Assembly: GCF_051020955.1 (NCBI RefSeq)
Contig: NC_135016.1
Span: 17,280,501 to 17,344,500 of the forward strand
Source: Megalopta genalis
Taxonomy: Eukaryota > Arthropoda > Insecta > Hymenoptera > Halictidae
DNA: 64,000 nucleotides
Direction of reading: 5' to 3'
Both the position numbers and the translations under genes were made by a program. The notes under the pieces are model-generated. The model ran no database searches. It had not been told where the DNA came from and worked only from the letters and a program-made list of their open reading frames with translations. Positions 9,412-20,147 of the stretch are shown one piece after another. Within the stretch, counting starts at the first letter, position 1; the number at the start of each line of letters is the position of its first letter.

Positions 9412-10102
9412 TTAACCCTTTTAGTGCCACGCGAAAAAGAGGCGCCAATGCGAGAATAACCGGCCGAATTTCACGGTTTCACTAGGGTTTGGGAGAATGC
9501 TCATAAAAAGCAAACAAGAAACAATATTTACGTGATTCGAAAAGCAGTACATTAAGGACGAAATAGAGAACGAAACGATGACACTAGATTTCCTATATTC
9601 ATTGAAAATTATATAAATAACAAAGGTATAAAAGATCATAAAGAAAGTAAAAGTCCAGTTCTCTCTTACAAAACGTATTTGCACATACGAAAAGTCATCT
9701 TTACATCGTAATTTTATATAGATCATTTATTACAAAGTATATACTTTGCATTTCTGATATATTTTGTAACAAGATAAGTAATATTACATAACAAACATAA
9801 AAAATAACTCGAAGGTACACGGTAAGCGCCGGACGGTTTATCTCTTCCGAAATATGTAATTGTTATAGGTAATATAACGTTGCTGAAACAAAATTATGTT
9901 GTCATAAATATATTTGTGATATAATTTTGCATGATACTTCATTGTAATAACATAAATATTTATATTTATATTTATATATTGTAAATGTGTAAAATTTTGT
10001 TATTATGAAGCGCTGTAAGGCGCGGGCCGATATATCGGCTCTGGCACTTCTCGCCAGTGCAGCAAGAGCCGATATATCGGCCTCCGGCACTAAAAGGGTT
10101 AA
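9412..10102. mobile_element. TTAA-3 piggyBac-like element with subterminal hairpin
   Basis: Both ends read TTAACCCTTTTAGTGCC (17 bp, perfect) with the TTAA at 9412-9415 and 10099-10102; total 691 bp. Just inside the right end is a long hairpin in which GAGCCGATATATCGGC and its partner GCCGATATATCGGCTC flank the loop TGGCACTTCTCGCCAGTGCA. The interior is AT-rich with a hydrophobic minus-strand frame (9421-9726) that I do not recognise; it lacks piggyBac transposase features. It is probably non-autonomous, though longer than the other TTAA elements. Confidence 0.75.
10025..10084. repeat. Perfect-stem hairpin with two GCCGATATATCGGC palindromes
   Basis: The stem GGGCCGATATATCGGCTC pairs with GAGCCGATATATCGGCCT across a loop of about 26 bases which is itself self-complementary (GGCACTT...AGTGC). 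Each half-stem is also a palindrome on its own. It lies inside TTAA-3. Confidence 0.85.
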
Positions 10103-10872
10103 GATCTCTGGATGCGAGGACGTTGCGCGGATTGTCTTAGGCGAATAGTCCAGAGGAATTACACTTAGGGGATAGACTATCCACTAGCGAATAGCGAGCG
10201 AATAGCGAGCGAACGTCCTCCCCTGGCGCATGAATTAATCACTCGCGGACTCGTTACATCCGAAGACTAAACGCCGGCTAATTAAAGCCGCTCCTAGCCG
10301 CGGCGTTTCTTCTTTTTTTTCCACGAGCCTGTTACAAACTTCCAGATTAATCGTTTCCTCTCATACCTGCCTCGATAATTGTCTCGATACGATCTCTCGA
10401 GCCTGTAACAACCGGCGACGGCGCTCTTGCCGCCCGTCATCCTTCTTTATCCGAGGCGGCCGACGTTTTCCTCGCCGCGCGAACTGGTTTCCGCCAACGT
10501 CTCATTACCAGTCTCGCGTATAAAGTGTACTAATTAAATTCTCACCGAGCCCCGATACAGAGTGTTAATCGATTCGTCGTTAGCAGTCTCTTCCCGAAAC
10601 GAGGAGACGCGTCCAACTCGACGTAATCGTTCCGACGATCCATCTACGTTCGTCCGACACAGCGTTACGCGGTTGTTCGTGCCACTTTATAGGCACTGCG
10701 GAGACGGTAAGATGCTGCGATCTTTCTGGAATCTTTTTAGAACATTCTGGTACCTGTGCATAATTTTTTAATCCGGGGGGAGGGAGGACAAGATTAAGTT
10801 AGCTAGCAACGTTCGGTAACGCTCGTACCTGCGAACTAGTATTAAGTTTATGTAACTGTATCTAGACGTTAT
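10103..10872. other. Unassigned spacer
   Basis: A short GCGAATAGCGA repeat occurs at about 10184-10212 and a T-run near 10310. No gene or RNA is recognised. Confidence 0.45.
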
Positions 10873-11205
10873 TATATTTGTATTAATATAGCAATTATTA
10901 TATTAATTATATTGATATACTATTATATTAATATACTATAATATTAATATTATATAGTATTAGTTAATATATTAGTATACTATTATGTTAATATTATATA
11001 GTATTAGTTAATATATTAGTATACTATTATATTAATATTATATAGTATTAGTTAATATATTAGTATACTATTATGTTGATATTATATAGTATTAGTTAAT
11101 ATATTAGTATAATATTATATTAATATTATTATATAATATTAGTCATTATATTAATATACTATTATATTAATATTATATAATATTAGTTATTATATTAATA
11201 TACAA
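10873..11205. repeat. AT satellite with 44-bp unit
   Basis: TAGTTAATATATTAGTATAC recurs at 10961, 11005, 11049 and 11093, exactly 44 bp apart, with degenerate copies on both sides. The copies differ by single changes. The array makes up the whole AT-rich block. Confidence 0.88.
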
Positions 11206-12374
11206 TAATTTAAGAGAAATATAGAAGGTAAAATTTAGTAGACCAGTACGAATTAAGCAACCTTCCCCTGTGCAACAGTATTCGTGCGAATGCAACGTAT
11301 AAAGAACAACGTTCAAAAATATGATTAGAATTTTGGCATCCGTTTTCATACGCTCTGTCTATTTCTTTCTTCACGGTATTATTTGCGCTACCGTTTCATG
11401 AAGGAGCCACGATCGACCGGTGTTTCACGACTAGTACTTACACCTTATCAACCCGAAAAAGAATATAAAAAGAAGTCACTCCGTTCGATCCTCCGTGACT
11501 GGATCGCCGAGGGGAAACTCGCGCCGTAATGTCTGGCGTCAAGAGTCCGGGCTCCTCGAAACTGACGAACCGGTCATCTCCATAAATTTGAAGTCGTGTT
11601 GGTCGCGATGCGAAGCAGTCGTCCCGCTTAATTAGTTCGAACGGCGAGCTGCCGCGCCGTCGAATCGGAAGCGCGTGCGTCGCGTCGCGTCGGTGTCCGT
11701 TGCGTGGCATTATCGGGCTCGGCATTATGGTGTCAGCCGCGTTGCGTTCCGTCGCGTTCCGTCGCGTCGCGTCGCATCGCGTCGCAACGCGTCGCGTACA
11801 TCGTTGTACCGCGGGAATTCTCCCTCGGCGAATTCACGTCAAGACGAGAGGGGGGGGGGGGGGTCCGTTCCCTCTTGCGGGCCGCGGCCAGCTACCCTGG
11901 GATTTGAATCCCGCGTTCGTCCTCGCTCCATGCAAACGAGTTTACATGCAAATACGCTTACCTGCCATAAACCAAACGCTCGCGGGGACACCCGCGCGCT
12001 TCGCCGCACCGCCCAATCACGGCGACCGCGCGTTTACCCGATATTCTCTTCGCCTGACCTGAGCCTGACCCGACACACGCGGCACCGCCTTTATGCCCCC
12101 GAAAGCGCGGCATCCGAATTAGCGATCTAAGTTCGAGCCAACCCGGGAGGGATCCAAGTTCGAAATCGATGCGACCGACGGAACTCCGTGAATGCTTCTG
12201 TTTCGTCGTTTCGGAAACGCCGAGCGAGGAGATCGTGGATCGGGATCAATGTAAAGGTGTAAGGTGTTGGTTAAATTACCATTATATCATTTTTTTTTTT
12301 GGAAGCCTTTACGAGGCACTTATCTTCGAGACGAAGAGAGAAGAACGTATTTCTGTGAAAACTTCAATTTTAAT
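11206..12374. other. Spacer with GTCGC-rich tract and poly-G run
   Basis: About 11675-11795 is dominated by imperfect GTCGC pentamers (GTCGCGTCGCGTCGCATCGC type), which makes three overlapping Arg/Ser-rich frames open by composition alone. A run of 14 G occurs near 11851-11864. The CpG-rich part continues to about 12130 and encodes nothing I recognise. Confidence 0.5.
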
Positions 12375-12376
12375 TA

Positions 12377-12589
12377 CAGTAATGTCTCTCTAATTGGCGC
12401 AGAGATTGTCCACAAAAATGGACAATTTGGAAAAGAGGAGATACGATTATTCGAGCCTTGCGGTTTATCTTTATTGCGAATTGTCAACAATTATAAAAAC
12501 GTGCCGCAAGGCTCGAATAATCGAACCACTTCTTCCCAAATTGTCCATTTTTGTGCGTAATCCAAGCGTCAATTAGGGAGAGATCACTG
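12377..12589. mobile_element. Pal-A hairpin MITE, complete
   Basis: A complete copy of 213 bp between TA dinucleotides (12375-12376 and 12590-12591). The left end is CAGTAATGTCTCTCTAATTG. The arms contain CACAAAAATGGACAATTTGG, AAGAGGAGATACGATTATTC and GAGCCTTGCGG, paired with the complementary right arm across a loop near TTGTCAACAATTATAAAAAC. The ends, the TA target and the lack of coding potential fit a pogo/Tigger-type or other Tc1/mariner-superfamily MITE. The family recurs at least twelve more times in the window. Confidence 0.88.
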
Positions 12590-12591
12590 TA

Positions 12592-13035
12592 TTTCCGAAA
12601 CACTCGTCGAAGAGCTCAGTTTCGAATTAACGAAGGGTAACAGAGTATCGCAAAATCTCTAACGAGTGCATCATCACATTTCCACCACTTTCTATTTCAA
12701 TTGGTTAAAACGTAGTCGATCGGACAGGACGCCATCCTTGTCGATACTTAAAAAGTCTTTTATTGGAGAGGTCTTGAAAAATGCAACATTTTATAGGGAA
12801 CACTTCCTCTGATACGAAAAGCATCGTTTCCATCGATCATTGTCAGTCATTGGCTAAAAGCATTTCCCACTTCCGTTCTTCCACTTTTACCAATATCGTG
12901 TACCATGTTCCACGTGTTACATCGGAAGGAACCAAACTTGATTATGTTCCCCGAAGGGTACATTTCACAAATATAGAACGCGAAGCCTAGAGTCTTTTAA
13001 CGCAGTGTAAAGACTCGACGCGACGCGTCAATGTA
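12592..13035. other. Unassigned spacer
   Basis: No repeat, RNA or exon-like frame was recognised. Confidence 0.45.
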
Positions 13036-13067
13036 CAGTAAATTCTCTCCAGTTGACCCTCAGCTTG
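13036..13067. mobile_element. Single end of a Pal-A relative
   Basis: After TA the sequence reads CAGTAAATTCTCTCCAGTTG, then ACCCTCAGCTTGG. It matches the end at 61934-61991 read on the minus strand (CAGTAAATTCGCCGAAATTG ... CAAGCTGAGGG). It is a subfamily with AAATTC where Pal-A has AATGTC. No partner end is present. Confidence 0.5.
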
Positions 13068-13149
13068 GAAACCGTTAAATATTCAGTGGAAGAAAAGGTG
13101 TGTAAAGTGATAAAGAATCTTTATTACGTGCTATGTTCTCGATGCACGC

Positions 13150-13268
<119 letters not shown>

Positions 13269-13331
13269 ATCATTTGTTTTTTGACAAATCGCGCGAGCAA
13301 TGGTCCACGCTTCTCCCACCATAATTTTTAC

Positions 13332-13548
13332 TATGGTAATAATCAATAGATTGCGACGTTGCTATACATCGGATTTTTAACAGAAACAAAAATGGGCAAT
13401 TTGGGAGGAGAAGATACGATTATTCGAGCCTTGCGGCTCATTTTTATAAGGCTCGAATAATCGTATCTTCTCTTCCAGAATTGCTCACTTTTGTTTCTGC
13501 TAAAAATCCGATGTACAGCAACGTCGCAATCTATCGATTATTACCATA
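13332..13548. mobile_element. Hairpin with Pal-A core and foreign ends
   Basis: A 217-bp palindrome. The inner part (AAAATGGGCAATTTGGGAGG, AGAAGATACGATTATTCGAG, CCTTGCGGCTC) is the Pal-A core, but the outer 55 bp of each arm (TATGGTAATAATCAATAGAT, then TGCGACGTTGCTATACATCG) replaces the usual CAGTAATGTCTC end. The two foreign arms match each other closely, so they were present as inverted copies. This is either a subfamily that acquired new ends or a Pal-A core inserted at the centre of another palindrome. Confidence 0.7.
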
Positions 13549-13552
13549 ACAA

Positions 13553-13580
13553 AGATTATTATTATTATTATTATTATTAT
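13553..13580. repeat. (ATT)n microsatellite
   Basis: About eight ATT units directly before a half Pal-A copy. Confidence 0.85.
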
Positions 13581-13688
13581 TCGAGCCTTGCGGCACATTT
13601 TTACAAGGCTCGAACAATCGTATCTCTACACTCCAAATAGTCTACGCACAATTTGACCGTCGATTAGGGCGAGTTTGCCGTGTTAGCA
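13580..13688. mobile_element. Pal-A, right half only
   Basis: Begins at ATTATTCGAGCCTTGCGG, turns over a very short loop (ATTTTTAC) and runs out through CTCCAAATAGTCTACGCACA to a decayed TAGGGCGAGTTTGCCGTG end. The left outer arm is gone and is replaced by the ATT repeat. Confidence 0.68.
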
Positions 13689-14120
13689 CGTCAAGTACGA
13701 AATGCATAGAATTTACGATAGAATTCTGAAGTATGGATTTCGTAACTAATTATCTAATAGCACCGTAATGCCGGTGCCACGTCGAACCGTGGGGTGGTGG
13801 TCTATTTCGCTGAAGTAAGAGTAAACCGGCAAGTTGGAAGTGGTGCTTCTAGTTGGTAGATATCAATCTCAAAGGCTTTAGGATCGCTAAATTTGCACCG
13901 ACTGCGAGTGCTCTTCCGGCGGAAGTCGCGTTATCGACTTACGGGAAACGGATTTACTACACGACAGGGGCAATTTCATCCCCCGGATTCCTTTGTTCGT
14001 CGATTCATCGCTGTCGGCGACGCCGGCAAACTTTCCGATTTTCTACAGCTACGAGTTCGGAATTCATAGATCTGAGAACAGCCTTGTGGAATCGGCGATG
14101 ACGATTCCCCTCGGGGAACA
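13689..14120. other. Unassigned spacer
   Basis: Nothing recognised. Confidence 0.4.
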
Positions 14121-14141
14121 TGATTCCAGGGAAGGAACGAG

Positions 14142-14178
<37 letters not shown>

Positions 14179-14455
14179 GAGATAGAGAGGGCAGAGAGAG
14201 ATGTGCAGAGAGAGAGAGTGAGAGAGAGGCAGAGAGAGAGAGAGAGGACAGAGAGAGAGAAGGAGAGAGAGGGAGAAGGAGAGAGAGAGAAGGAGAGAGA
14301 GAAGGAGAGAGAGAGAAGGAGAGAGAGAGAAGGAGAGAGAGAGAAGGAGTGAGAAAGAAGGAGTGAAAGAGAGAGAGAAGGAGTGAGAGAGAGAGAAGGG
14401 GAGAGAGAGAAGAAGTGAGAGAAGGAGAGAGAGAAGGGGAGAGAGACAGAGCGCA
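14121..14455. repeat. Long purine tract, (GA)n with GAAGGA interruptions
   Basis: About 330 bp in which the plus strand is almost entirely A and G: (GA)n runs broken by AAGGAG and GTGAG. The long Arg/Glu frame on plus and the Ser/Leu frame on minus are products of this tract. Mirror-symmetric purine tracts of this type can adopt triplex (H-DNA) structure; that is general knowledge, not shown here. Confidence 0.93.
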
Positions 14456-15066
14456 GTGGCACGAAGGGCGGAGGCAGAATGGATTTCCGATGGATCTCGG
14501 GGAACATTAAAGTCTAATGACGGTATTTGAGAAAAGAATCACGTATTATATATGACAGTAACCGAGCGATAACGCCGATGTAAATGCGATATTCGATGGT
14601 GGCCGGGTGGTGCCGGATAAGAGATCGCGTGCCGTGATATATATTCGCGGATCCCGAACGTATCTACCATCGTGCCCTCTCGATTCTTGGCAAAACGTAC
14701 TCGCGTTAAGATTATCTATACGCGTTCTCAGAAGGTAATTACGCTCGCCAGATACGGCCGCCGTTACCGATGTTACTTTCAACTCTGCTCGACTAAAAAA
14801 AAGAAAAAACGCTTTCCCGCATCCTACATGCTCCGCTAAATTATGAATTAATTTCGCTGGCTTGCATTCGTTCCCACGATCCTCCGATTAACGGCGTTCC
14901 AACGGCGCGGCAGGCGATGCGATATTTAGCTGCCTAATCGAGTTGCTACCTGATATTTTATTGCATCGTAAGATGTTCGAATGCATTTTGTGAAATCTCT
15001 CGAGTGCTTCGTATATTGCTGTACACGGCTGCTTCGGACCGCGCCGAGACACTTTGGAAACAGTAT
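14456..15066. other. Unassigned spacer
   Basis: Moderate GC. No repeat unit or exon-like frame was recognised. Confidence 0.4.
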
Positions 15067-15315
15067 TTAACCCTTTTCACTCGACCGATGACTCCGACTC
15101 ATCATTTAAGATTGTTATGTAACGTTTCAAGATAATTTTAACGTTATCAAATTTGTTTGTATTTTAAAGAGTCTTAAGAGTGCAATTGTCGCCGACTCAT
15201 AAAAGTCAATTTCATAAATATAAAATGCACTTGAGTCGTACAAAATGGAAATACCGTAAGTTAGAAAAGCTGTTTTGAATTCGGAGTTAAAACGGCTTCG
15301 AGTGCAAAGAGTTAA
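15067..15315. mobile_element. TTAA-1 piggyBac-like MITE, copy 2
   Basis: TTAA at 15067-15070 and 15312-15315, 249 bp. The left end is TTAACCCTTTTCACTCGACC. The right end, minus strand, is TTAACTCTTTGCACTCGAAG. The interior shares GTTTCAAGATAATTTTAACG-like sequence with the copy at 45455-45711 and ACGGTATTTC-type motifs with 8108-8352. It is non-coding. Confidence 0.8.
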
Positions 15316-16569
15316 GGCTTTCAATAAACGGCAATAAAATAAATAACAGTAAAATAAAATAAAATAAAATAAATAACAATAAATTATATCACAGGCTGCC
15401 AGGCTAATTTTTATTCGGATGGCGAATTAAAGATAAAGACTAACGAATGAAATTTTATTCGAAACTGTCGAATAAATATTGCAATCGTGTTAGAATTTAT
15501 CTGGACGAAAATTCATCCGAATAAGATTCTATTCGAACAAGAATTCGTTCGATTGAATTTCATTCGTACAGGAATTCATACGGAAGATAATCGACTCGAA
15601 TAGAAATTCCTTCTTTCAAATGTTGCATCGGCGAGTTTGTTACTTTCGAGTAGACTGATTATTATTGCATATAATTAAATGAACTTTCTACGGTTGCAGA
15701 AAATTATACAATTACTTGGAAACGAAACCAGTCAACAATTATTCGCGCTATCATTCGAATAACTTGACGATCTCTATACGAATAAATTGTTCGACTGAAA
15801 AGAATTCGCTCGGACAATTATTATATATTTATTAATATTTATTCGAAACAAATCGAATAACAACTAGCTCTGTAAACCTCGCGATAATTTTAGAACCTGT
15901 AGAAAAATAGTTCGGCGCACAAAATCGAATGCTGGAAGACTTCGGCAGTGTCGAAACGAAGACAAGATTCGCTCGCGTTTCGAGAAGATCGAAGGACGCG
16001 CTAATTAGACTATCAAAAATTTCTCCTTCGATGGAAAAAATCGCTCCGTCGCTCGTCTTCCAGGTGTTCGCGGGCCACGAATAAATATTGTTTAAAATAA
16101 TAAGACCCGCCGTATTTTCCGCGGGAAGCCGCAGCTTGAATGGAAGCACTCGAGAGGTCCCTCGGTTCTTCTTACGTCGCGGCTCAGATAAATTTCACGG
16201 CGCAATATTCGCGGGCCGCGTTTTATCAAGCGCGATAAATCAGCATAAAAGCACCGCGGCAAAACGCGCGAGATTCGAGCGGTTTGCCAGCGGCAGACAC
16301 GGCCGCGGGCCGACGCTCTCTTTTTCACCCCGTGTAATCGTTATTTATGTAACGCTGATCTGACGTCTGCATTAGCGTTTCGTCATGTGGCTTCTTCTGC
16401 TTCCGTTCCACATGGCCCTTTTCCACCCTTTTCTGCCAGCGAATCGCGAATCGTACAATCGATTACAATGATCAACGAATCGCTAAATGGTCGATTCCTA
16501 CGAACGATGACTATGATCGGCTGCGATTTTTAGGCTATCATAAAAATCGAGTTGAGATTCTGAATTATA
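15316..16569. other. Spacer with dispersed GAATAAA/ATTCG motifs
   Basis: About 15400-15850 contains many imperfect, unaligned repeats of ATTCGAATAAATT-like motifs, resembling the tighter array at 43440-43820. An AAAAT run lies at about 15345-15370. About 16050-16320 is CpG-rich with no domain in its frames. Confidence 0.45.
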
Positions 16570-16649
16570 CAGGGTGTCCCGAAAATGTTTCGCAATCTGG
16601 AAATGGGGAGTTCTTAAGGTCATTTGAAGCAACTTTTTGGGACACCCTG
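16570..16649. mobile_element. Pal-B, minimal deletion form
   Basis: Only 80 bp between TA dinucleotides: CAGGGTGTCCCGAAAATGTT at the left, CATTTGAAGCAACTTTTTGG in the middle, and GACACCCTG at the right. The whole CCAAT-bearing core is missing, but both outermost ends are intact. Confidence 0.85.
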
Positions 16650-16719
16650 TATTTTAAATTAACGAGATCATGCTCAACCTGAAACGCGTATTGCAAAAAT
16701 TTAAATTTCTTCAATGGAT

Positions 16720-16940
16720 CGCTTAATCTGTTCTAAATCGTCTTAACTAGGCTTATCTGGAGTTAATCATTAAATCAGAGTTAGGCTTTAAATCATCGCT
16801 GATCTATTCTAAATCGTCTTAATTAGGCTTATCTAGAGTTAATTATTAAATCAGAGTTAATCATTGAATCAGAGTTAATCATTAAATCAGAGTTAATCAT
16901 TAAATCAGAGTTAATCATTAAATCAGAGTTAATCACTTTT
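16720..16940. repeat. Two-level tandem repeat
   Basis: An approximately 85-bp segment (TCTAAATCGTCTTAACTAGG ... AATCAGAG) is repeated twice. It is followed by about six copies of an 18-bp unit, GTTAATCATTAAATCAGA, that forms the end of the larger unit. Confidence 0.85.
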
Positions 16941-18450
16941 ACGGCGTTCTTATTTTGTATAAAATTCCATAAAAGATAATTAATCCAAAAGATAATCGAC
17001 GTTTCAAGGACACTGATCGATATTGTTAGTTCAACTTTAGCTTCTCTGGAAATGACGCAATTATTCGACCGTGATCTTTAAAAAAATTATATCGTACATT
17101 CTTGTTCGAAGTTTCTTTCTTCTCGAGCCGAGAAGAAAATCGCGAGATAAATAAAAATCGTGGTAACAGTAAAAACGTTCTCAACAGTATCTTTTCATGA
17201 CCTCGCGTTTTCGACGTACGTACATATTTCGACAATATCATGTTTCTCGAACAAATGCATATATCCCGCGAATAAACGAATCTCTATCTCGTTATCGCGA
17301 TTAATCGTTGGTCAATAAATATTCTTCCCCCGGACGCTCGACGTCGAGTATGCACAAACTTTTCCAACAGATTGTATCGCCGACAGCGATCCCTATTGTA
17401 CGGGGCACAATACGCTCGCGATTTCCGCTCACGGCCGACATGTAAATACTATTAACACGGCAGTCGTGTACGATTAAATAATAAACAGCGAGTCGCGGCG
17501 GCCGAGTGTTTACAGGCTCGCGTCGGATCCCCCGTCTCTATAATTGTCATAATCGCGTATCGATCCCTTCATCGCGCCTGGTCGAAGATTGTTCGGCGTG
17601 TCCGGGCGTCCTTTTGGCCCCCGCTCGAATCAGCCACGGCCGATAATAGCCGATCGCATTAACCGCCGCTTTGATCGCCGCAGTATTACACAACCGCTGG
17701 TTAGGTTATCGCAAACCGAATGGTAATCGGTAATATCGTAATTAATATCGATTCGTTCCTCGTTGGCCGCGCGATCCTTGCGCGTAATCTTGTCGCTCGC
17801 CGACCGTGCGCGCCGAAAAGAACGCGTAAACGCGGGTTGCTTCTTCCTCGAGTGATAATAACATGGCATTAACGAACCCGGGAACGTTCTTCCGACCGTT
17901 TTGCGCGACGCGAGGGTTGCTATCAAAGGCAGCACACAGCCTCGCTCTCTCTATAAATATCCGTAATGCAAGAATATAAAACATGTGGACCTGTTGTGCG
18001 TAGAACGTCTACCGGAGAACTCGCTTTTATAATGCCATACTGTCGATGGGTCTATCGAAGAAGACTGGTGGCTCCGGTAATCTCGAAACGTTGCACGGTA
18101 CTCGAGCGGTTAAAATAATAATAGTTGTTGTTCGGCGGCGTGGGCAATTACATATTTTTAGGCTAATCAATAAAGACCGGACTTTACCTCGATGAATATT
18201 CTCCGCCGGCTTATAAGTACCGGTATAATTCAGGAAGGATAAAATGAATGTCCATAGAATTTTAAACGCGTATTTTTGTTATCATAATGATCTCTTTCAT
18301 AAACTTCTTATATTCTTATTTTTGCGAGTATATACGTAAACGTATCGATGTCCTAGGGTGGAGCCTGGTCATTTGCTTCTCGCAGTTTTATTTTGGTTAT
18401 CGGTCCAAACCGGTAAACGAAAATAAGAAATTTGAAAAGTAGCAGCTATA
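16941..18450. other. Unassigned spacer
   Basis: Mixed composition. CpG-rich at about 17450-17930 without a supported frame. Nothing recognised. Confidence 0.4.
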
Positions 18451-18811
18451 CAGAGTGTCCTACAAATGTCTCGCGATCCGGAAATAAGGGGTTCCTGAGG
18501 TCATTTGGAGTAACGTTTTCCTTAGCGAAAATGCAATCCGAGGCTTCGTTTACGAGTTATTAACGAAAAACGCTGACCAATGAGAGGCGAGCTCGCCTAG
18601 CGCTAGACGGCTAGACGGCTAGACCGCTCGTTGGCTCGGCCGCCTCGGCTCCGCCTTGCGCCAGCCGATCTCGCCTCTCATTGGTCAGCGCTTTTTCACT
18701 AATAACTCGTAAACAAAGCCACGGATTGCATTTTCGCAAAGGAAAAAGTTACTTCAAATCGCCTCAGGAACCCCTCGTTTCCAGATTGCGAGAGATTTTT
18801 GGGGCACTCTG
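18451..18811. mobile_element. Pal-B palindromic MITE, complete
   Basis: 361 bp between TA dinucleotides. The left end is CAGAGTGTCCTACAAATGTC and the right end pairs as GGGGCACTCTG, so both ends share the same change from the family GGGTG to GAGTG. Both arms hold the CCAAT block (GACCAATGAGAGGCGAGCTC and its inverse). The centre carries a short GCTAGACG triplication (CTAGACGGCTAGACGGCTAG). Confidence 0.88.
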
Positions 18812-19123
18812 TATGTATGTTTACGTTACCAGTAAACGACAACTATTGTTAACGACGAGTTTACGCTTCGCAGTGCGATCACGGTAAAGAAGCAGGCAAC
18901 ACTGCTTTGGTTTCCATTCCGGGCACAAACGCGTCGTCATTTTGTCGCCGTCGAGGCTCGTCGACGAAACTGTTTGTCTTAGGAAATCGGAACAGTTCTC
19001 GGCGACTTCGGCGTCGACACCGTAGCATTTTCCGGCGACGGTTTACTCGGACTTCCGCCAAAAGGATTAATTATCGTGCTCGCTCGGACGATACCCGAGG
19101 ATCGCGGATCCAAAGGGTCTGAA

Positions 19124-19127
<4 letters not shown>
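18812..19127. other. Unassigned spacer
   Basis: CpG-rich at about 18880-19120 with overlapping frames. Nothing recognised. Confidence 0.4.

Positions 19128-19182
<55 letters not shown>
19128..19182. repeat. (GA)n microsatellite
   Basis: Uninterrupted (GA)n of about 55 bp. Confidence 0.95.
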
Positions 19183-19189
<7 letters not shown>

Positions 19190-19487
19190 TGAGAGAGACG
19201 GTAAGGAAGAGAAGTGCTCCGACCAAAGACCGTCGACGTGATGAACGATGTGAGAACTAACGATCCACGAGTGTCAACTGGGCTTTTCCTTTCCCAGATC
19301 GGTTTAACACCTTTAACACTAACAAGCGCTACTTGGGAAGTTAAAGGAACCCTTCTCAAATTTCTTCGTTTGCTATTGCTAGTCTCGAGATGGTGTCTTC
19401 GTAGGAAATGATTAACGCTAGATTGCCGGAGCATGTCAATTTGACTCATTTACGATTTTATTGCTATCACTTTGCTACCATATTGCT

Positions 19488-19760
19488 ATCGTCATTGATA
19501 ATTACATTTATAATTCTGAAGCATTCTACGAACATTAGGATATTACAATTGTATATAGAAAAAGTTAAATAATTTTTGTTCAAAATATATGACGGTTTCT
19601 AATAGAATTGTGGCCAACATATGATTTAAATAATCAATACATGTTTTGAAAAGATATTACATAATTTTTCTATACATATACATATAATAATATTCTATTA
19701 GTCATATCATTCTTGTTCGTAGAATGCTTCAAAATTATAAATGTAATTATCAACGATGAT
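19488..19760. mobile_element. Unassigned inverted-repeat element next to Pal-A
   Basis: Inverted arms of about 50 bp: ATTGATAATTACATTTATAA then TTCTGAAGCATTCTACGAAC on the left, with the complementary run (GTTCGTAGAATGCTTCAAAA ...) on the right. Arms match with a few changes; the interior is AT-rich. It ends about 15 bp before a Pal-A copy. I see no target duplication that assigns a superfamily. Confidence 0.65.
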
Positions 19761-19776
19761 TAAACTATTATACATA

Positions 19777-19970
19777 CAGTAATATTACACCCTAACCGAC
19801 GCTCAGATTGTGCAAGAGATACGATTATTCGAGATTTGCAGCTCGTTTTTATAGTTCTTGACAATTCGTAACTATGAAAACGAATCGCAAGGCTCGAGTA
19901 ATCGTACCTCCTCTTCCTAAATCGTCCATTTTTGTGAACAATCTAGGCGTCAATTAAAGAGACATTACTG
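19777..19970. mobile_element. Pal-A hairpin MITE
   Basis: Between TA dinucleotides, 194 bp. The left end is decayed (CAGTAATATTACACCCTAAC); the right end is better kept (TTAAAGAGACATTACTG). Part of the left arm (the AAAATGGACAATTTGGGAAG block) is deleted, while the right arm retains it. Confidence 0.8.
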
Positions 19971-20016
19971 TACACAGAAAAGTTACCGCAAGAAAATTAC
20001 AAGAACTATCGGAATA

Positions 20017-20145
20017 CAGTAATGTCTCCCTAACTGACGCTCAGATTGCGTACAAAAATGGACAATTTGGGAAGAGGAGATACGATTATCCCCAAATTGT
20101 CCATTTTTCCGCACAATCCGAGCGTCAATTAGGGAGACTTTACCG
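20017..20145. mobile_element. Pal-A, short deletion form
   Basis: 129 bp between TA dinucleotides: CAGTAATGTCTCCCTAACTG at the left and GGGAGACTTTACCG at the right. The whole GAGCCTTGCGG loop region is missing, so the arms meet at GATACGATTATCCCCAAATT. Confidence 0.82.
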
Positions 20146-20147
20146 TA

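Noticed and set aside
11675..12130. 151-codon Arg/Ser-rich plus frame
   Set aside because: Driven by the GTCGC pentamer tract; three overlapping phases are open.
14064..14507. Ser/Leu-rich 147-codon minus frame and Arg/Glu-rich plus frame
   Set aside because: Both come from the GA purine tract.
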